A stretch of 64,000 bases of DNA from Caulobacter sp. 602-2 (GCF_011043625.1 NZ_JAAKGT010000006.1:186001-250000); one strand, 5' to 3'; counted from the stretch's first letter, positions 27,739 through 37,032 are shown. Made by a program: numbers and translations. The notes: generated from the letters alone by a model not told the origin.

Positions 27739-27815
27739 GCCACGTCGAAAATCCCGCCCGCGCAGGCTTGCGTTTCGCCCCCAAAGCCGAGTAGGAGCAA
27801 GCCCTTGCTGGTGTC

Positions 27816-27892
27816 CGGAGCGTAGCGCAGCCTGGTAGCGCATCTGTTTTGGGAGCAGAGGGTCGCAGGTTCAAATCCTGCCGCTCCGACCA
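27816..27892 (+). tRNA. tRNA-Pro (anticodon TGG)
   Basis: Acceptor CGGAGCG / CGCTCCG, anticodon loop TTTGGGA giving TGG, T-loop GGTTCAAATCC, encoded CCA. The acceptor, D-arm and most of the T-arm match the GGG isoacceptor at 8507. Confidence 0.97.
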
Positions 27893-27917
27893 CCGGCAGA
27901 TCCGTTTGGAGAGGCTC

Positions 27918-28223
27918 ATGCTCGCCCGCATCTATCGTCCCGCCAAGAACGCCATGCAGTCGGGCAAGGCCAAGACCAAGGATTGGGTGCTGGAGTTCGA
28001 ACCGGCCTCGGCCCGCAAGCCTGACCCGCTGATGGGCTGGACTCAGTCCAGCGACATGAACGGCCAGGTCCGTCTCACCTTCGAAACCCGCGACGAGGCC
28101 ATCGCCTACGCCCAGCGGCACGAGATCTCGTTCCAGCTGTTCGAGCCGAAGGTTCCCAAGCGCATCATCAAGGCCTACGCCGACAACTTCGCGACCAACC
28201 GCAAGCAGCCCTGGACCCACTGA
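27918..28223 (+). CDS. NDUFS4-like complex I accessory subunit (ETC complex I family)
   Basis: 101-residue homologue of the mitochondrial 18-kDa subunit (NDUFS4; ETC_C1 family) of NADH dehydrogenase. The hallmark WVLEFEPASARKPDPLMGWTQSSDMNGQVRLTFETRDEAIAYAQRH is at about residues 23-68, followed by the basic KVPKRIIKAYADNFATNRKQPWTH tail. ATG 27918 has GGAGAGG upstream. In alphaproteobacteria it sits apart from the nuo operon, as here, between two tRNA genes. Confidence 0.92.
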   Translation: MLARIYRPAKNAMQSGKAKTKDWVLEFEPASARKPDPLMGWTQSSDMNGQVRLTFETRDEAIAYAQRHEISFQLFEPKVPKRIIKAYADNFATNRKQPWTH

Positions 28224-28252
28224 GGGTCTCCCGGGCTAAGCGCGGCCAGCGC

Positions 28253-28329
28253 GCGCCCTTAGCTCAGTTGGATAGAGCATTCGCCTTCTAAGCGAACGGT
28301 CGCAGGTTCGAATCCTGCAGGGCGCGCCA
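28253..28329 (+). tRNA. tRNA-Arg (anticodon TCT)
   Basis: Acceptor GCGCCCT / AGGGCGC with discriminator G and CCA, anticodon stem TTCGC / GCGAA with loop CTTCTAA giving TCT, T-loop GGTTCGAATCC. Its T-arm is partly duplicated at 28451, beside a recombinase gene, which marks it as a probable integration site. Confidence 0.97.
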
Positions 28330-28465
28330 AGGTCTTTCGAAGGATAAAACTCTTTCAAATTCAAATGCTTAATGGTTTTCGGGGGCGGCGCTTCGACCTG
28401 CATTTGCTCGAAAAATCTGGCTAAGTGGTTGTTCTGGAGGGACTAATTCGGGTTCGAATCCTGCA
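28305..28465. repeat. Direct repeat of the tRNA-Arg T-arm (att-like scar)
   Basis: GGTTCGAATCCTGCA occurs at 28305-28319 inside tRNA-Arg and again, exactly, at 28451-28465. The second copy sits in AT-richer non-coding DNA (28330-28624) that has no gene and looks like a degraded tRNA 3' half. Such duplications normally flank elements integrated at tRNA genes; here only 146 bp separate the copies. Confidence 0.5.
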
Positions 28466-28624
28466 AGGTGAAATATCGTCTGAGTTGTATTTCTGGGCGT
28501 GCCGCCGCTTAGCGCCAGCCAGACGACTTGTCATTTTGAGACGCGGGCTTCGAGCCGTTGGATAGCGATCACGGGGCGTGGACGCCGTTGCCGGCCTAGC
28601 TTTCACTGCCGCGCCAGCCCCAAG

Positions 28625-29065
28625 TTATGTCTCTTGCTTGCGCCGTCGCTTCAAGGGTTCGAGCTTGATGACGAAGGCGTAGGCGTCGCCGTCAGTCCAA
28701 TAGGTCTCATCAGGACCGAGTAACGCCTTGCGCCAAGCGTGATCCTCGTGGGTTCGTCGCCACCGGCACAGCGCGGAAAGGCTTTTGAAGCCCATGCTGG
28801 ATGCGAGTGCGGTGAGTGTCATGCTTGGTGAGGAGTACCATTCGCACAGCATTCTTAGTCGAACGCAGATCAGGATCTCCGAATAGGTCGATCCTTCATT
28901 TGCAAGGTTCCGGTTCAGCGTGCGCCGATTCATTGAGAGCCGTTCGGCGACCTTGCTCTCGGTGCAGGCGCCTGAAGATAGGAGCTCGGTGATCAGCGCG
29001 TTTGCCTTGGCGCTGAGGTCGGCCTGAGTGTGGCCGAGCGGAATTTTTCGAGCCGAACGATCCAT
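28625..29065 (-). CDS. Stand-alone AraC-type DNA-binding domain protein (possible remnant)
   Basis: 146 residues. The centre matches the two helix-turn-helices of AraC regulators (TESKVAERLSMNRRTLNRNLANEGSTYSEILICVRLRMLCEWYSSPSMTLTALASSMGFKSLSALCRWRR). The usual N-terminal sensory half is missing. The second HTH reads SALCRW where the family normally has SAFSRAF, so it may be diverging. The C-terminus has an extra basic tail. A start at ATG 29065 gives only the DNA-binding module. It lies in the recombinase scar and is either a small self-standing regulator or a truncated gene. Confidence 0.6.
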   Translation of the reverse strand: MDRSARKIPLGHTQADLSAKANALITELLSSGACTESKVAERLSMNRRTLNRNLANEGSTYSEILICVRLRMLCEWYSSPSMTLTALASSMGFKSLSALCRWRRTHEDHAWRKALLGPDETYWTDGDAYAFVIKLEPLKRRRKQET

Positions 29066-29189
29066 GGCGTTGGCCTGCCCGATGTCTCAAGAGATCAGGT
29101 TTAACGCCCCAAATCGTCAAGTGTGACGGCGGGGCAGTGCGGATCGCAGCCGTCGTCCTGTCCGAAGCGATTGTAGAGGGCAGTCGAGT

Positions 29190-30779
29190 CTACGAAGGTG
29201 CGCTGCTGAACGTCTGGAGCAAGTCGGCCCGCGACCCGTAGATCTTGATCTCGAGCGGAGAGATCACTTCTACCCGCTGGGTGACGGCCCGGATGAGGCT
29301 GCGACGGAAGGCGCTGTTGTCGCTCCGGAACATGGCCCTGGCTGCTTCTGAGAAGGTCCGGACAAGCTCTGGCGTCAGGTTGGGCGTGATTTGGTCGATC
29401 GCAGCGGCGGCGCGCTGCGCGTCGCCCTCGGCCCTGTCGCGGAGCGATCTCAGTTCGGCGATGCGTCGCGTAAGAGACTTGTCGGTCGGGTCGGCGACGC
29501 CTTGCTCGATGGAAAGGTAAAGACGTTGCAGGCGCTGGTTGACCTCGGTCACTCGCTTTCGCAGGTCGGCGAGTTGGCGATGACGACGCTTGTTCCAATC
29601 GGTCCGACGTTCGACGATCGTTTCCAGCATGGTCATCAACCTCGCCGGGTTGAGCAGGCGATTTTCCAGGTGGTCGATGACCGAGGCGTCCAGCAGGTCC
29701 ATGCGCACGCTCATGCCGCCGCAACCAAGGGCGCCTTGCCGGGCCTTGGTGCTGCAAGCGTAGTAGCGATAGGCGCCGCCCTTGCCCGTGCGCAGGGTCA
29801 TGGCGCGACCGCACGACCCGCAAACGCAGATCCCGCCCAGCAGCACGGGGCTATTCACGAAGCGTGGCGCCATGACCCGTGGATTGCGCCGGGACATGGC
29901 TTGCTGGACCGCATCGAACACGTCCCGATCGATGAGCGCCGGCACGGGCATGATCACCTGCTCGTCCTGGTTCTTTGGCTCCTGGCTGGCGTAGTGGCGC
30001 CGATTGAAGCGGTGTTCGCCGACATAGGTGGTCTGGGTCAGGACGTAGTGGACGGAGCCGTTTCCCCAGCGCCCGCCGCCCCGCGTGCCGATGCCCTGAT
30101 CGTTGAGGTAGGTTGCGATGGCCTTGACCCCCATCGGTCCGCTACCGTCGGCGCCGTGGAGCGCAAGGCGGTACATCAGCCGCACCGTCTCCGCGCCGAT
30201 GGGATCGATTTCCAGTTTGCGCTTGGTCTTCAGCCCGCGCTGCTCGGCGTCGACCACGCGATAACCGATCGGCGGCAGAGCGCCGTTCCAGAAGCCCTGG
30301 CGAGCGTTTTCCTTCATGGCCCGCAGGGTGTGCTTGGCGTTTTCCTTGGACTGGTACTCGTCGAAGAGGTTCATCATCTGGCGCGCCATGAGCCCCATGG
30401 GATCGTCGCCGACTTCCTGGGTGATCGAGATGATGCGCACGCCGTTCTTGGCCAGCTTCCGGGCGTAAAACTCGAACTGAAACTGGTCACGGAAGAAGCG
30501 TGAGAACGAGTGAACGAGGATGACCTGAAACGGCGGCGGCCTCGTCAACGCTGCGTCGATCATCTTCTGGAAGGCCGGACGACGGTCGTCTGTGGCCGTA
30601 TTGCCAGGCTCAACGAACTCCTCGGCCACTGGCCAAGTCTTGGCCTCGCTATAGGCGCTGAGCTGACGACGCTGGTCGGGAATGGAGAGGTCGCTATCGG
30701 CCTGGCGGCCAGTGGAAACCCGCAGATAGAGCGCAGCGCTTGTCGGAGCGAGCGAGAAGGGGGTCTTGAGCTGAGCCAT
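29190..30779 (-). CDS. Large serine recombinase / resolvase family integrase
   Basis: Site-specific recombinase of 529 residues. The resolvase catalytic domain has nucleophile S22 in ALYLRVSTGRQADS and the downstream VHSFSRFFRDQFQFEFYARKL. A recombinase domain (about 165-275) follows, then a zinc-ribbon (GGICVCGSCGRAMTLRTGKGGAYRYYACSTKARQGALGC, about 337-375) and a coiled-coil (RKRVTEVNQRLQRLYLSIEQG). All parts of an active enzyme are visible. ATG 30779 follows GAGGAACAAGAG. Large serine integrases usually attack non-tRNA sites, so its link to the tRNA-Arg duplication is not certain. No excisionase or phage gene is nearby. Confidence 0.92.
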   Translation of the reverse strand: MAQLKTPFSLAPTSAALYLRVSTGRQADSDLSIPDQRRQLSAYSEAKTWPVAEEFVEPGNTATDDRRPAFQKMIDAALTRPPPFQVILVHSFSRFFRDQFQFEFYARKLAKNGVRIISITQEVGDDPMGLMARQMMNLFDEYQSKENAKHTLRAMKENARQGFWNGALPPIGYRVVDAEQRGLKTKRKLEIDPIGAETVRLMYRLALHGADGSGPMGVKAIATYLNDQGIGTRGGGRWGNGSVHYVLTQTTYVGEHRFNRRHYASQEPKNQDEQVIMPVPALIDRDVFDAVQQAMSRRNPRVMAPRFVNSPVLLGGICVCGSCGRAMTLRTGKGGAYRYYACSTKARQGALGCGGMSVRMDLLDASVIDHLENRLLNPARLMTMLETIVERRTDWNKRRHRQLADLRKRVTEVNQRLQRLYLSIEQGVADPTDKSLTRRIAELRSLRDRAEGDAQRAAAAIDQITPNLTPELVRTFSEAARAMFRSDNSAFRRSLIRAVTQRVEVISPLEIKIYGSRADLLQTFSSAPS

Positions 30780-31106
30780 CTCTTGTTCCTCGAGTCAGGG
30801 GAGGGGAGAGGGGCGAACGGTTCCCGGCGCCTCGGCCAGATGGGCCTCCGCGATCGATTTCCTGCTCGTGTCACGTAGCCAACTGCGAAGCGCCCACTAT
30901 GGACGCGCGCAATTGCACATCGATGCAAGACCGCCGATCATCCAGGCGTAGAAAGAGAAACAAGCGGCGGCAATCGGCGGGATTGAGGTTCGTGGTTTCC
31001 GCCAGCAGCGGCGGTGCGCCCGCCTAACGCCCGCACCTGACTCAACGCCGAAGTCGGGAAGGTCCGCTTCCTGGAGGTCGGGACGAGGCGAGCAACGCGT
31101 CCCCAG

Positions 31107-31643
31107 TTGCGGGCAATATTGCTCATCGCTGAACTTGGGAGGGTCTTCGCACTCTGCTTTGGCCTGCATCTCTTCAAGCTGGTGGACCTTAGCGAGCCTG
31201 CTCCCGCTTTTCTCTTCATCGCCTCCGAGGAAGAAGTGTCAGAGGGATTTCTCCTGGACGAGGCCGCGGCCTTTTACCGGCGCCTTCACGAAACCGGTGC
31301 CTTCTATCCCGCGCTCGAGACGACTCTGGCCAAGCGAATGACGGTCATGAACTGCCAAAAACTCTTTCTCGAAGCGCTGGCCCATTACGTGCGGACGCAA
31401 TGCCAGGGCGAGGCGCGAAGGGCGCGTCTGGAGCGGATGGTGACCAGGCTCATTGCCGAATGGGGCTTCGAAAATCCGGCCGCGCACGATCTAGGCCGCG
31501 CGCGCCGTCAAGTGCGCGTCGCACTTGAGCCAGGGGACAAGCTGATAGCCCATTTCGCGCCGAGGTTTCTGGTCGGTCGCCCTGCATCCTTTTCCTACCG
31601 CGAAGTGCAGTTGCTGGTGCGAGAGCGATATCCGCGCCGTTAG
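31107..31643 (+). CDS. Hypothetical protein, weak support
   Basis: Open frame of 178 codons starting TTG; a GTG at 31182 (MDLSEPAPAFLF...) is an equally good start. The C-terminal two thirds have a natural-looking helical composition (AAAFYRRLHETGAFYPALETTLAKRMTVMNCQKLFLEALAHYVRT and RLERMVTRLIAEWGFENPAAHDLGRARRQ), but no known domain. It converges on the LacI gene with a 26-bp gap. The 327 bp before it (30780-31106) hold no recognisable gene and probably include the recombinase promoter region. Confidence 0.4.
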   Translation: MRAILLIAELGRVFALCFGLHLFKLVDLSEPAPAFLFIASEEEVSEGFLLDEAAAFYRRLHETGAFYPALETTLAKRMTVMNCQKLFLEALAHYVRTQCQGEARRARLERMVTRLIAEWGFENPAAHDLGRARRQVRVALEPGDKLIAHFAPRFLVGRPASFSYREVQLLVRERYPRR

Positions 31644-31669
31644 GGCGCCTTGGCCTGTCTGGGCGGCCG

Positions 31670-32698
31670 TTAGCAAGCGCGCCGAGGGCCTGTACTTTGA
31701 CGCACGACCACCGATAGCGGGATCTGCGTGGTGTCGGACGGCGCCGGTCGGCCGCCTTCGAGATGGAGAAGCAGCCGCTGGGCGGCCCGCTCGGCAATTG
31801 TCCGCATCGGGCGATTGATCGTCGTCAGCGGCGGGGTGACGACCTGGGCGATGCTGCTGTCGTCGAACCCGGCGACCGAAAGGTCGTCCGGCACCACGAT
31901 CCCGAGGCCATGGGCCACACGAAGGACCCCCGCAGCCATGAAGTCGTTGGCCGCGAAAATCGCGGTGGGTCGGTTGGCGGTGTCCAATATCTCGGTGGCG
32001 CAGCGAAGTCCGGACTCGAAGCTGTAGTCGCCGGCCGTGATGCTGAACGGCTTCAGGCCCGCTTCGTCCAGGGCGTCGAGGAAGCCGAGGCGTCGCTGCT
32101 GAGCCGAGTTGAAAGCTGGCCGGCCAGAGACGAAGGCGATGTCTTCATGGCCCTGTTCGATCAGGCTGCGCGTCAGATCGCGTGCGGCTTCGCGCTCCAT
32201 CGGAAGCAGCATGTCGGCACCGGCAATGGGGACGCTGGCGATCGCGATCAGAGGCGTCCCCGTCTGCGCGATCGCGTCATGAAGTTCGGCCAATTCCGAG
32301 ACCGGCGGCAGGACAATCACGCCGTCGACACGCGAGCGCTGGACAAAGCCGCGAACGTCATCGAGCAGATCACTCGATCCATACCGGCAGGGGTGGACGA
32401 CAAGCTCGATGCCTTGCGCGCCCAGCATGGCGGTCAGGCCACGCTGCACAGGGTCGAGAACGAGGGCGTTGGGGTCGTCGTGGATCAAGCCGACGAGATT
32501 GGAGCGGCCCGTGGCAAGCGCGCGGGCGCGAGCGCTTGGCTTATAGCCCAAGGCGTCGATCACCTCCTGGACCATGGCGCGGGTCCGGGCGTTCACCGCC
32601 GCCGATCCATTCAGGACACGCGAGACAGTCCGTTCCGAGACGCCACAGCGTTCGGCGACATCGGCGATGGAGGCGTCAGTGGGCAGAATTCTGGTCAT
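31670..32698 (-). CDS. LacI family repressor of the uronate/pectin locus
   Basis: About 342 residues from ATG 32698 (a TTG start eight codons upstream is possible). The N-terminal LacI helix-turn-helix is ASIADVAERCGVSERTVSRVLNGSAAVNARTRAMVQEVIDALGYKPSARAR, including the hinge helix (ARALATGRSNLVGLI). The periplasmic-binding-protein-like sensor domain follows to the end, with IFAANDFMAAGVLRVAHGLGI and VPDDLSVAGFDD. It is the last gene of the leftward uronate arm. The paired LacI-type palindromes at 44102 and 44191 are its likely targets. From memory, C. crescentus uses a LacI-type uronate repressor (HumR); whether this is its orthologue needs a sequence comparison. Confidence 0.9.
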   Translation of the reverse strand: MTRILPTDASIADVAERCGVSERTVSRVLNGSAAVNARTRAMVQEVIDALGYKPSARARALATGRSNLVGLIHDDPNALVLDPVQRGLTAMLGAQGIELVVHPCRYGSSDLLDDVRGFVQRSRVDGVIVLPPVSELAELHDAIAQTGTPLIAIASVPIAGADMLLPMEREAARDLTRSLIEQGHEDIAFVSGRPAFNSAQQRRLGFLDALDEAGLKPFSITAGDYSFESGLRCATEILDTANRPTAIFAANDFMAAGVLRVAHGLGIVVPDDLSVAGFDDSSIAQVVTPPLTTINRPMRTIAERAAQRLLLHLEGGRPAPSDTTQIPLSVVVRQSTGPRRAC

Positions 32699-32847
32699 CA
32701 AGCGTACATGGCAAACCTTCAAACGCTTTAGCCAATCGTGAGCGTGTGTCGAGTGCTTCAGCCCCTAGCCTATCTTCCGAAGGAGGCGCGCGTCCTCTCT
32801 CCAGGCAAGAGAGCCGCGCGGTGACGGCCCGCCTGCTACCGTCTGAC

Positions 32848-34134
32848 TCACCTGCGCCTGGCAACCAGAAGGTCCAGCGGAATAGCGTCTGCGATCGCTC
32901 TATAGCCCGCGGGGGACGGGTGAAGATGGTCGCCGCTGTCGTACTCGGCCCGAAGCGTGGCGGGGCGATCTTGATCTCTCACAACGGCGTCCAGATCGAT
33001 GACGGCGTCGAACACGCCGGACGTGCGGATCCAGTCATTGACGGCTTGGCGATCGGCGTCTGCGTCAGCGTCCGAGCGATAGGCCTTGGCGCCGCCGAAA
33101 GGCAGGATCGTCGCGCCGACGACCCGCACTCCGCGAGCGTGCGCCCGTTCGACCACTTGCCGATAGCCGCTCTTTAATCCCTCCACCACGACCTGGCGCG
33201 TATCGGGGGTTACAGGCCCCTCGCGGGACACGAACCCGATATCGTTGACCCCGATGAGGACGATAAGCGTCTGGACGCCGGGGAGGGAAAGGGCGTCGCG
33301 GTCCAGCCTGGCCAGACCGCTCGGACTCAGCCCGTCCTTCAACAGCCGGTTGCCGCCGATGCCGGCGTTGATGATCGCCCAGTGACGTCGCTTCGGGTCC
33401 GCCTGCAGCCGTTCCGCCAAAAGGTCAGGCCAACGCTGATAGCTGTTGTCGCGCGTTCCGCTCCCGTCGGTGATGGAGTCGCCGAACGCCGCGATGACGA
33501 CGGCTTTCGGGTTTTCGACTTCTACGGCAGACAGCTGAAGCCATTGCAGAATCGTCGCCGCAGCGGGGAGGTCAGCGGCGCTCGGATCGGCCCCGGCGGC
33601 GAGGTAGGTCGTCGTGCGCGCGGCCCTATGGATCGTCGCACCGGGCGGTGCGACCGGAAACTGCAGGGTCACGGCCAAACGCGCCAAAGGCGCCACCGGC
33701 ATGTCCACGGGGTCCGAAAGGTAGACCGCGCCCGGTGGGATGATGACCCAGTCGCGACCATCGAACGTAACCTTGCGGACGGAGCTCGGATCGATCGCGG
33801 CCGATTTCGGCTTGCTGGATAGCGCCAGGCGCGCGGCGTCGATCTGGAGCGGCCCTGACCCAAAGGCATTGGAAAGCCGCAGTCGGACGCGTTTGCCGCC
33901 GCCGGTCAATCGCACAACCTGGCGAACCGTCGTCGGTCCCTGGGCAAAGGGCGGCGGATGGGCTGCATCGGCGGTCATCAGCCCGGTCGACCAGGCGCTG
34001 ACCCAGCCTGAACCAGCCTCGCTGGCCTCTGCCGGCGCGAGGGACGAGGCCAGCAGGCCCAATGCCGCCAGAAGCGCCGCCTGCAGCACGCGGGACCGAC
34101 CGCGCGTGAACGAAAGTGCGAAGGTGTCCCGCAT
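32848..34134 (-). CDS. Exported SGNH/GDSL hydrolase (probable pectin esterase)
   Basis: 428 residues. A Sec-type signal (RVLQAALLAALGLLASSLAPAEA, cleavage near 38) precedes a beta-rich N-terminal domain (about 45-205). The SGNH domain follows: block I AAFGDSITDG (nucleophile S220), block II INAGIGGNR (N262 oxyanion), block III LIGVNDIG (N297), block V SGDHLHPS (D402, H405). The layout matches exported carbohydrate esterases. It starts three bases after the GH28 gene, so it is cotranscribed with pectin degradation and probably removes acetyl or other ester groups from pectic oligomers. Substrate inferred from context. Confidence 0.88.
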   Translation of the reverse strand: MRDTFALSFTRGRSRVLQAALLAALGLLASSLAPAEASEAGSGWVSAWSTGLMTADAAHPPPFAQGPTTVRQVVRLTGGGKRVRLRLSNAFGSGPLQIDAARLALSSKPKSAAIDPSSVRKVTFDGRDWVIIPPGAVYLSDPVDMPVAPLARLAVTLQFPVAPPGATIHRAARTTTYLAAGADPSAADLPAAATILQWLQLSAVEVENPKAVVIAAFGDSITDGSGTRDNSYQRWPDLLAERLQADPKRRHWAIINAGIGGNRLLKDGLSPSGLARLDRDALSLPGVQTLIVLIGVNDIGFVSREGPVTPDTRQVVVEGLKSGYRQVVERAHARGVRVVGATILPFGGAKAYRSDADADADRQAVNDWIRTSGVFDAVIDLDAVVRDQDRPATLRAEYDSGDHLHPSPAGYRAIADAIPLDLLVARRR

Positions 34135-34137
34135 GGA

Positions 34138-35571
34138 TCAGAGGCTCGCCACGATGTCGCCGTTGACCTTCACGTTGGCGAGCTTGAGCCCTTCGGTGAA
34201 TGCGATCACGCTCGGCGCCGTGACGCCCTCGAAGCGACAGTCGCGAAGCTCGATGTCGGTCACTGGCGCGTCGGGCAGCCCCTGGCTGTCGATCACCCGA
34301 AAGGCGCGCTTGGCGGTCAGCCGTTCGATCCTGACATGGCGCAGGATGGGCTTGAACTTTCCGCGGGCGCCTTCCTCGTAATTGAAGTCGCAGGTGATGA
34401 CCGCGTGACTCACCTGCCCGACCTTGATGTCTCGGTAGTAGAAGTGCTCGAGCAAGCCGCCACGCGCGGCGTTGTTCTTGAAGCGGATGGCGTACATCAG
34501 ATCGGGACTGTCGAGCTCGCAGTTTTCGGCGAAGACGTGGTGGACCCCGCCGGCGATCACCGAGCCGATGACGAGGCCGCCGTGACCTCGCCTCATCGTG
34601 CAGTTTCGGATCAGGATATTCTGCGATGGCGTGGCCAGGCGTCTCCCGTCGGCGTCCCGCCCCGAGTCGATGGCGATGCAATCGTCGCCGGTGTCGAAGA
34701 CGCAGTCTTCGATCACCATCAGGTCGCAGCTTTCAGGGTCACAGCCGTCGTTGTTGGGGCCGTGGCTCATGACGTCGACACCGCGGACGATGACGTTCCG
34801 ACACAGGACAGGGTGGATGTTCCAGAATGGAGATCGGCGGATCTGGACGCCTTCGATCAGCACGTTCTCGCAGTCGTAGGGCTGAATGGTCGGCGGCCGT
34901 AGGTAGTGGCCCTCGCCCATCACCCGCTGTTCGACCGGGACACCGTCCTCGGCCATTTTGAACAGCGCCGCCCGAGAAGGCTTTTGATCAGGCATGCCCG
35001 GGCGCCAGCCGTAGTCTTCCTTGCCGCCCCAGCGTCCTTTCCACGACCACCAGTGCTCGGGACTGGCTTGGCCGTCGATCGTCCCTTCGCCGGTGATGGC
35101 GATGTTGCGTTCCTTGTAGGCGTAGATCAGCGGCGAATAGTTCATCGCCTCCGTCCCCTCCCACCGCGTGAAGACGATCGGATAGTCGGTCGGCTCCGTG
35201 CTGAAGAGCAGGGTGGCGCCTTCGGTAACATGCAGATTGACGTTGGACTTCAGCCGGATCGCACCGGTGAGATAGCGCCCCGCCGGCACGACCACGCGGC
35301 CGCCGCCTGCCTTCGCGCACGCCTCGATCGCCGCGGCGAAGGCGCTGGTGTTCAGGAACAGGCCATCGCCTTTGGCGCCGAACTGGGTGACGGGAAAATC
35401 GCGCTTGGGGAAGGCCGGCGCCCGAACCGTCTTGGCGATCCATCGCGCTCGCGCCCAGGGGTCCAGACGTTCCGCCGCGAGGACGGATGAGGGCAGCAGC
35501 CCTGTCAGGGCGGCCGCGGCGACCTGGGTTAGCAGGGCGCGTCGTGAGGTTTGACCGGTCATCATGATCAT
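34138..35571 (-). CDS. GH28 polygalacturonase-like glycosidase, Tat-exported
   Basis: Parallel-beta-helix hydrolase of family GH28 acting on polygalacturonate or rhamnogalacturonan. The 477-residue product has a twin-arginine signal (QTSRRALLTQVAAAALTGLL). Catalytic motifs: NND (273-275) in SHGPNNDGCDP, GDD (295-297) in DTGDDCIAI, and GHG (329-331) in RRGHGGLVIGS. The segments WWSWKGRWGG and RWEGTEAMNYSPLIYAY are shared with the second GH28 in this window, so the two are paralogues of the exo-acting type. The start is one of three close methionines; AGGG lies before the third. Part of the leftward uronate operon. Confidence 0.92.
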   Translation of the reverse strand: MIMMTGQTSRRALLTQVAAAALTGLLPSSVLAAERLDPWARARWIAKTVRAPAFPKRDFPVTQFGAKGDGLFLNTSAFAAAIEACAKAGGGRVVVPAGRYLTGAIRLKSNVNLHVTEGATLLFSTEPTDYPIVFTRWEGTEAMNYSPLIYAYKERNIAITGEGTIDGQASPEHWWSWKGRWGGKEDYGWRPGMPDQKPSRAALFKMAEDGVPVEQRVMGEGHYLRPPTIQPYDCENVLIEGVQIRRSPFWNIHPVLCRNVIVRGVDVMSHGPNNDGCDPESCDLMVIEDCVFDTGDDCIAIDSGRDADGRRLATPSQNILIRNCTMRRGHGGLVIGSVIAGGVHHVFAENCELDSPDLMYAIRFKNNAARGGLLEHFYYRDIKVGQVSHAVITCDFNYEEGARGKFKPILRHVRIERLTAKRAFRVIDSQGLPDAPVTDIELRDCRFEGVTAPSVIAFTEGLKLANVKVNGDIVASL

Positions 35572-35589
35572 CCCTGACCTAAGCGCGCT

Positions 35590-37032
35590 TCAGTGCGCGC
35601 GCCTGAGCATCCCGGGGACGTCAAGCTTGTAGGCCTTCTTGGGCAGGTTAAAGGTGAGGTCGACGATCAGCTCCTGGGCCTCGACCAGGTCCATGCGATG
35701 CTCGACCACCATGCGGCCCAAGAAGGCGCTGTCGACGCGGCGGGCGACGTCGTGGCGGGCGGGGATCGACAGGAAGGCGCGGGTGTCGTCGTTGAAGCCG
35801 ACGGTGTTGTAGAAGCCGGCGGTCTCGGTGACCTGCTCGCGGAAGCGCATCATGCCTTCCGGGCTGTCGTGGAACCACCAGGACGGACCCAGCTTCAGCA
35901 CCGGATAGTGGCCGGCCAGCGGGGCCAGTTCGCGGCTGTAGGTCGTCTCGTCCAGGGTGAAAAGGATGATCGACAGGCGCGGGTCGTTGCCCAGGCGGGT
36001 CAGCAGCGGCTTCAGCGCATCCACATACTCGGTGCGCATCGGGATGTCGGCGCCCTTGTCGCGACCGTGGCTCTGCAGCAGACCGACATTGTGATTGCGG
36101 TGCGAGCCGGGGTGGATCTGCATAACCAGGCCGTCCTCGAGGCTCATCTTGGCCATCTCGGTCAGCATCTGGGCGCGGAAGAGCTCAGCCGACTGAGGGG
36201 TTACATCCCCCATCAGAAGGCGGTCGAAGAGCGCTTCAGCTTCGACGTCCGAAAGGTCGGCGGTGGCTGCGGTGGGATGGCCGTGGTCGGAGGAAGTGGC
36301 GCCGGCCTCGATGAAGGCCTGGCGGCGCAGTCGATGGCCCTCGAGATAACCCTTCCAGCTGTAGACGTCCTGACCTGACACCTCGGCGAACCGCTCCAGG
36401 GCGCGAGGACAGCGCTCGTCTTCGAAGTCGATGACCGCGTCGGGGCGATAGGCGGTGATGACGTGGCCGCCCCAGCCGCTTTCGCGGATCGCCTTGTGGT
36501 GCTTCAGAGGATCATGCGGCCCCTCGGTGGTGGCCAGGGTCTCGATGTTGAAGCGGTCGAACAGGGCGCGCGGGCGGAAGGCGTCGGTCGCCAGGGCCTC
36601 GTTGATGCCGTCGAAATAGGCGTCGGCGTTGTCCTCGCCGAGGAACTCGGTGAAGCCGAACACCTTAGAGAACACGTGGTTCAGCCAGATCCACGACGGC
36701 GTGCCGCGGAAGAGGTGGAAGTTCTCGGCGAACAGCTTCCAGGCCGCCCGCGGATCGGTGGCCGGGACGCCCGTCTTGCGGGGAACCTTCAGGTCGTCCA
36801 GCGCCACGCCCTGACTGTAGAGCATCCGGTAGATGTAGTGGTCGGGCGCCAGCAAAAGGTCGGTCGCGTCGCGGAACGGCTCGTTGGTCGCGAACCAGGC
36901 CGGATCGGTGTGGCCGTGCGGGCTGATGATCGGCAGGCCCGCGACGGTCGCATAGAGCTCGCGCGCGACGCTGCGCACGGAGGGATCGGCGGGAAAGAGT
37001 CTGTCGTCGTCCAGCTTGAGAGGGCGGGTCAT
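35590..37032 (-). CDS. uxaC: Glucuronate/galacturonate isomerase
   Basis: Cytoplasmic aldose-ketose isomerase turning D-galacturonate into tagaturonate or D-glucuronate into fructuronate. 480 residues from ATG 37032. The amidohydrolase-like metal site ISPHGHTDPAWF (H39, H41) and the family segments GTPSWIWLNHVFSKVFGF, IETLATTEGPHDPLKHH, QIHPGSHRNHN and LGPSWWFHDSPEGMMRF are intact. An in-frame TTG at 37062 is less likely. It lies 90 bp after the GntR-family gene and 18 bp before the GH28 gene. Confidence 0.95.
   Translation of the reverse strand: MTRPLKLDDDRLFPADPSVRSVARELYATVAGLPIISPHGHTDPAWFATNEPFRDATDLLLAPDHYIYRMLYSQGVALDDLKVPRKTGVPATDPRAAWKLFAENFHLFRGTPSWIWLNHVFSKVFGFTEFLGEDNADAYFDGINEALATDAFRPRALFDRFNIETLATTEGPHDPLKHHKAIRESGWGGHVITAYRPDAVIDFEDERCPRALERFAEVSGQDVYSWKGYLEGHRLRRQAFIEAGATSSDHGHPTAATADLSDVEAEALFDRLLMGDVTPQSAELFRAQMLTEMAKMSLEDGLVMQIHPGSHRNHNVGLLQSHGRDKGADIPMRTEYVDALKPLLTRLGNDPRLSIILFTLDETTYSRELAPLAGHYPVLKLGPSWWFHDSPEGMMRFREQVTETAGFYNTVGFNDDTRAFLSIPARHDVARRVDSAFLGRMVVEHRMDLVEAQELIVDLTFNLPKKAYKLDVPGMLRRAH

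Noticed and set aside
29101..29189. Natural-looking C-terminal peptide (DDGCDPHCPAVTLDDLGR) on the minus strand just after the recombinase
   Set aside because: It belongs to a frame that runs antisense-like through the recombinase 3' end and has no start of its own. It may be a gene remnant, but it is too short to call.
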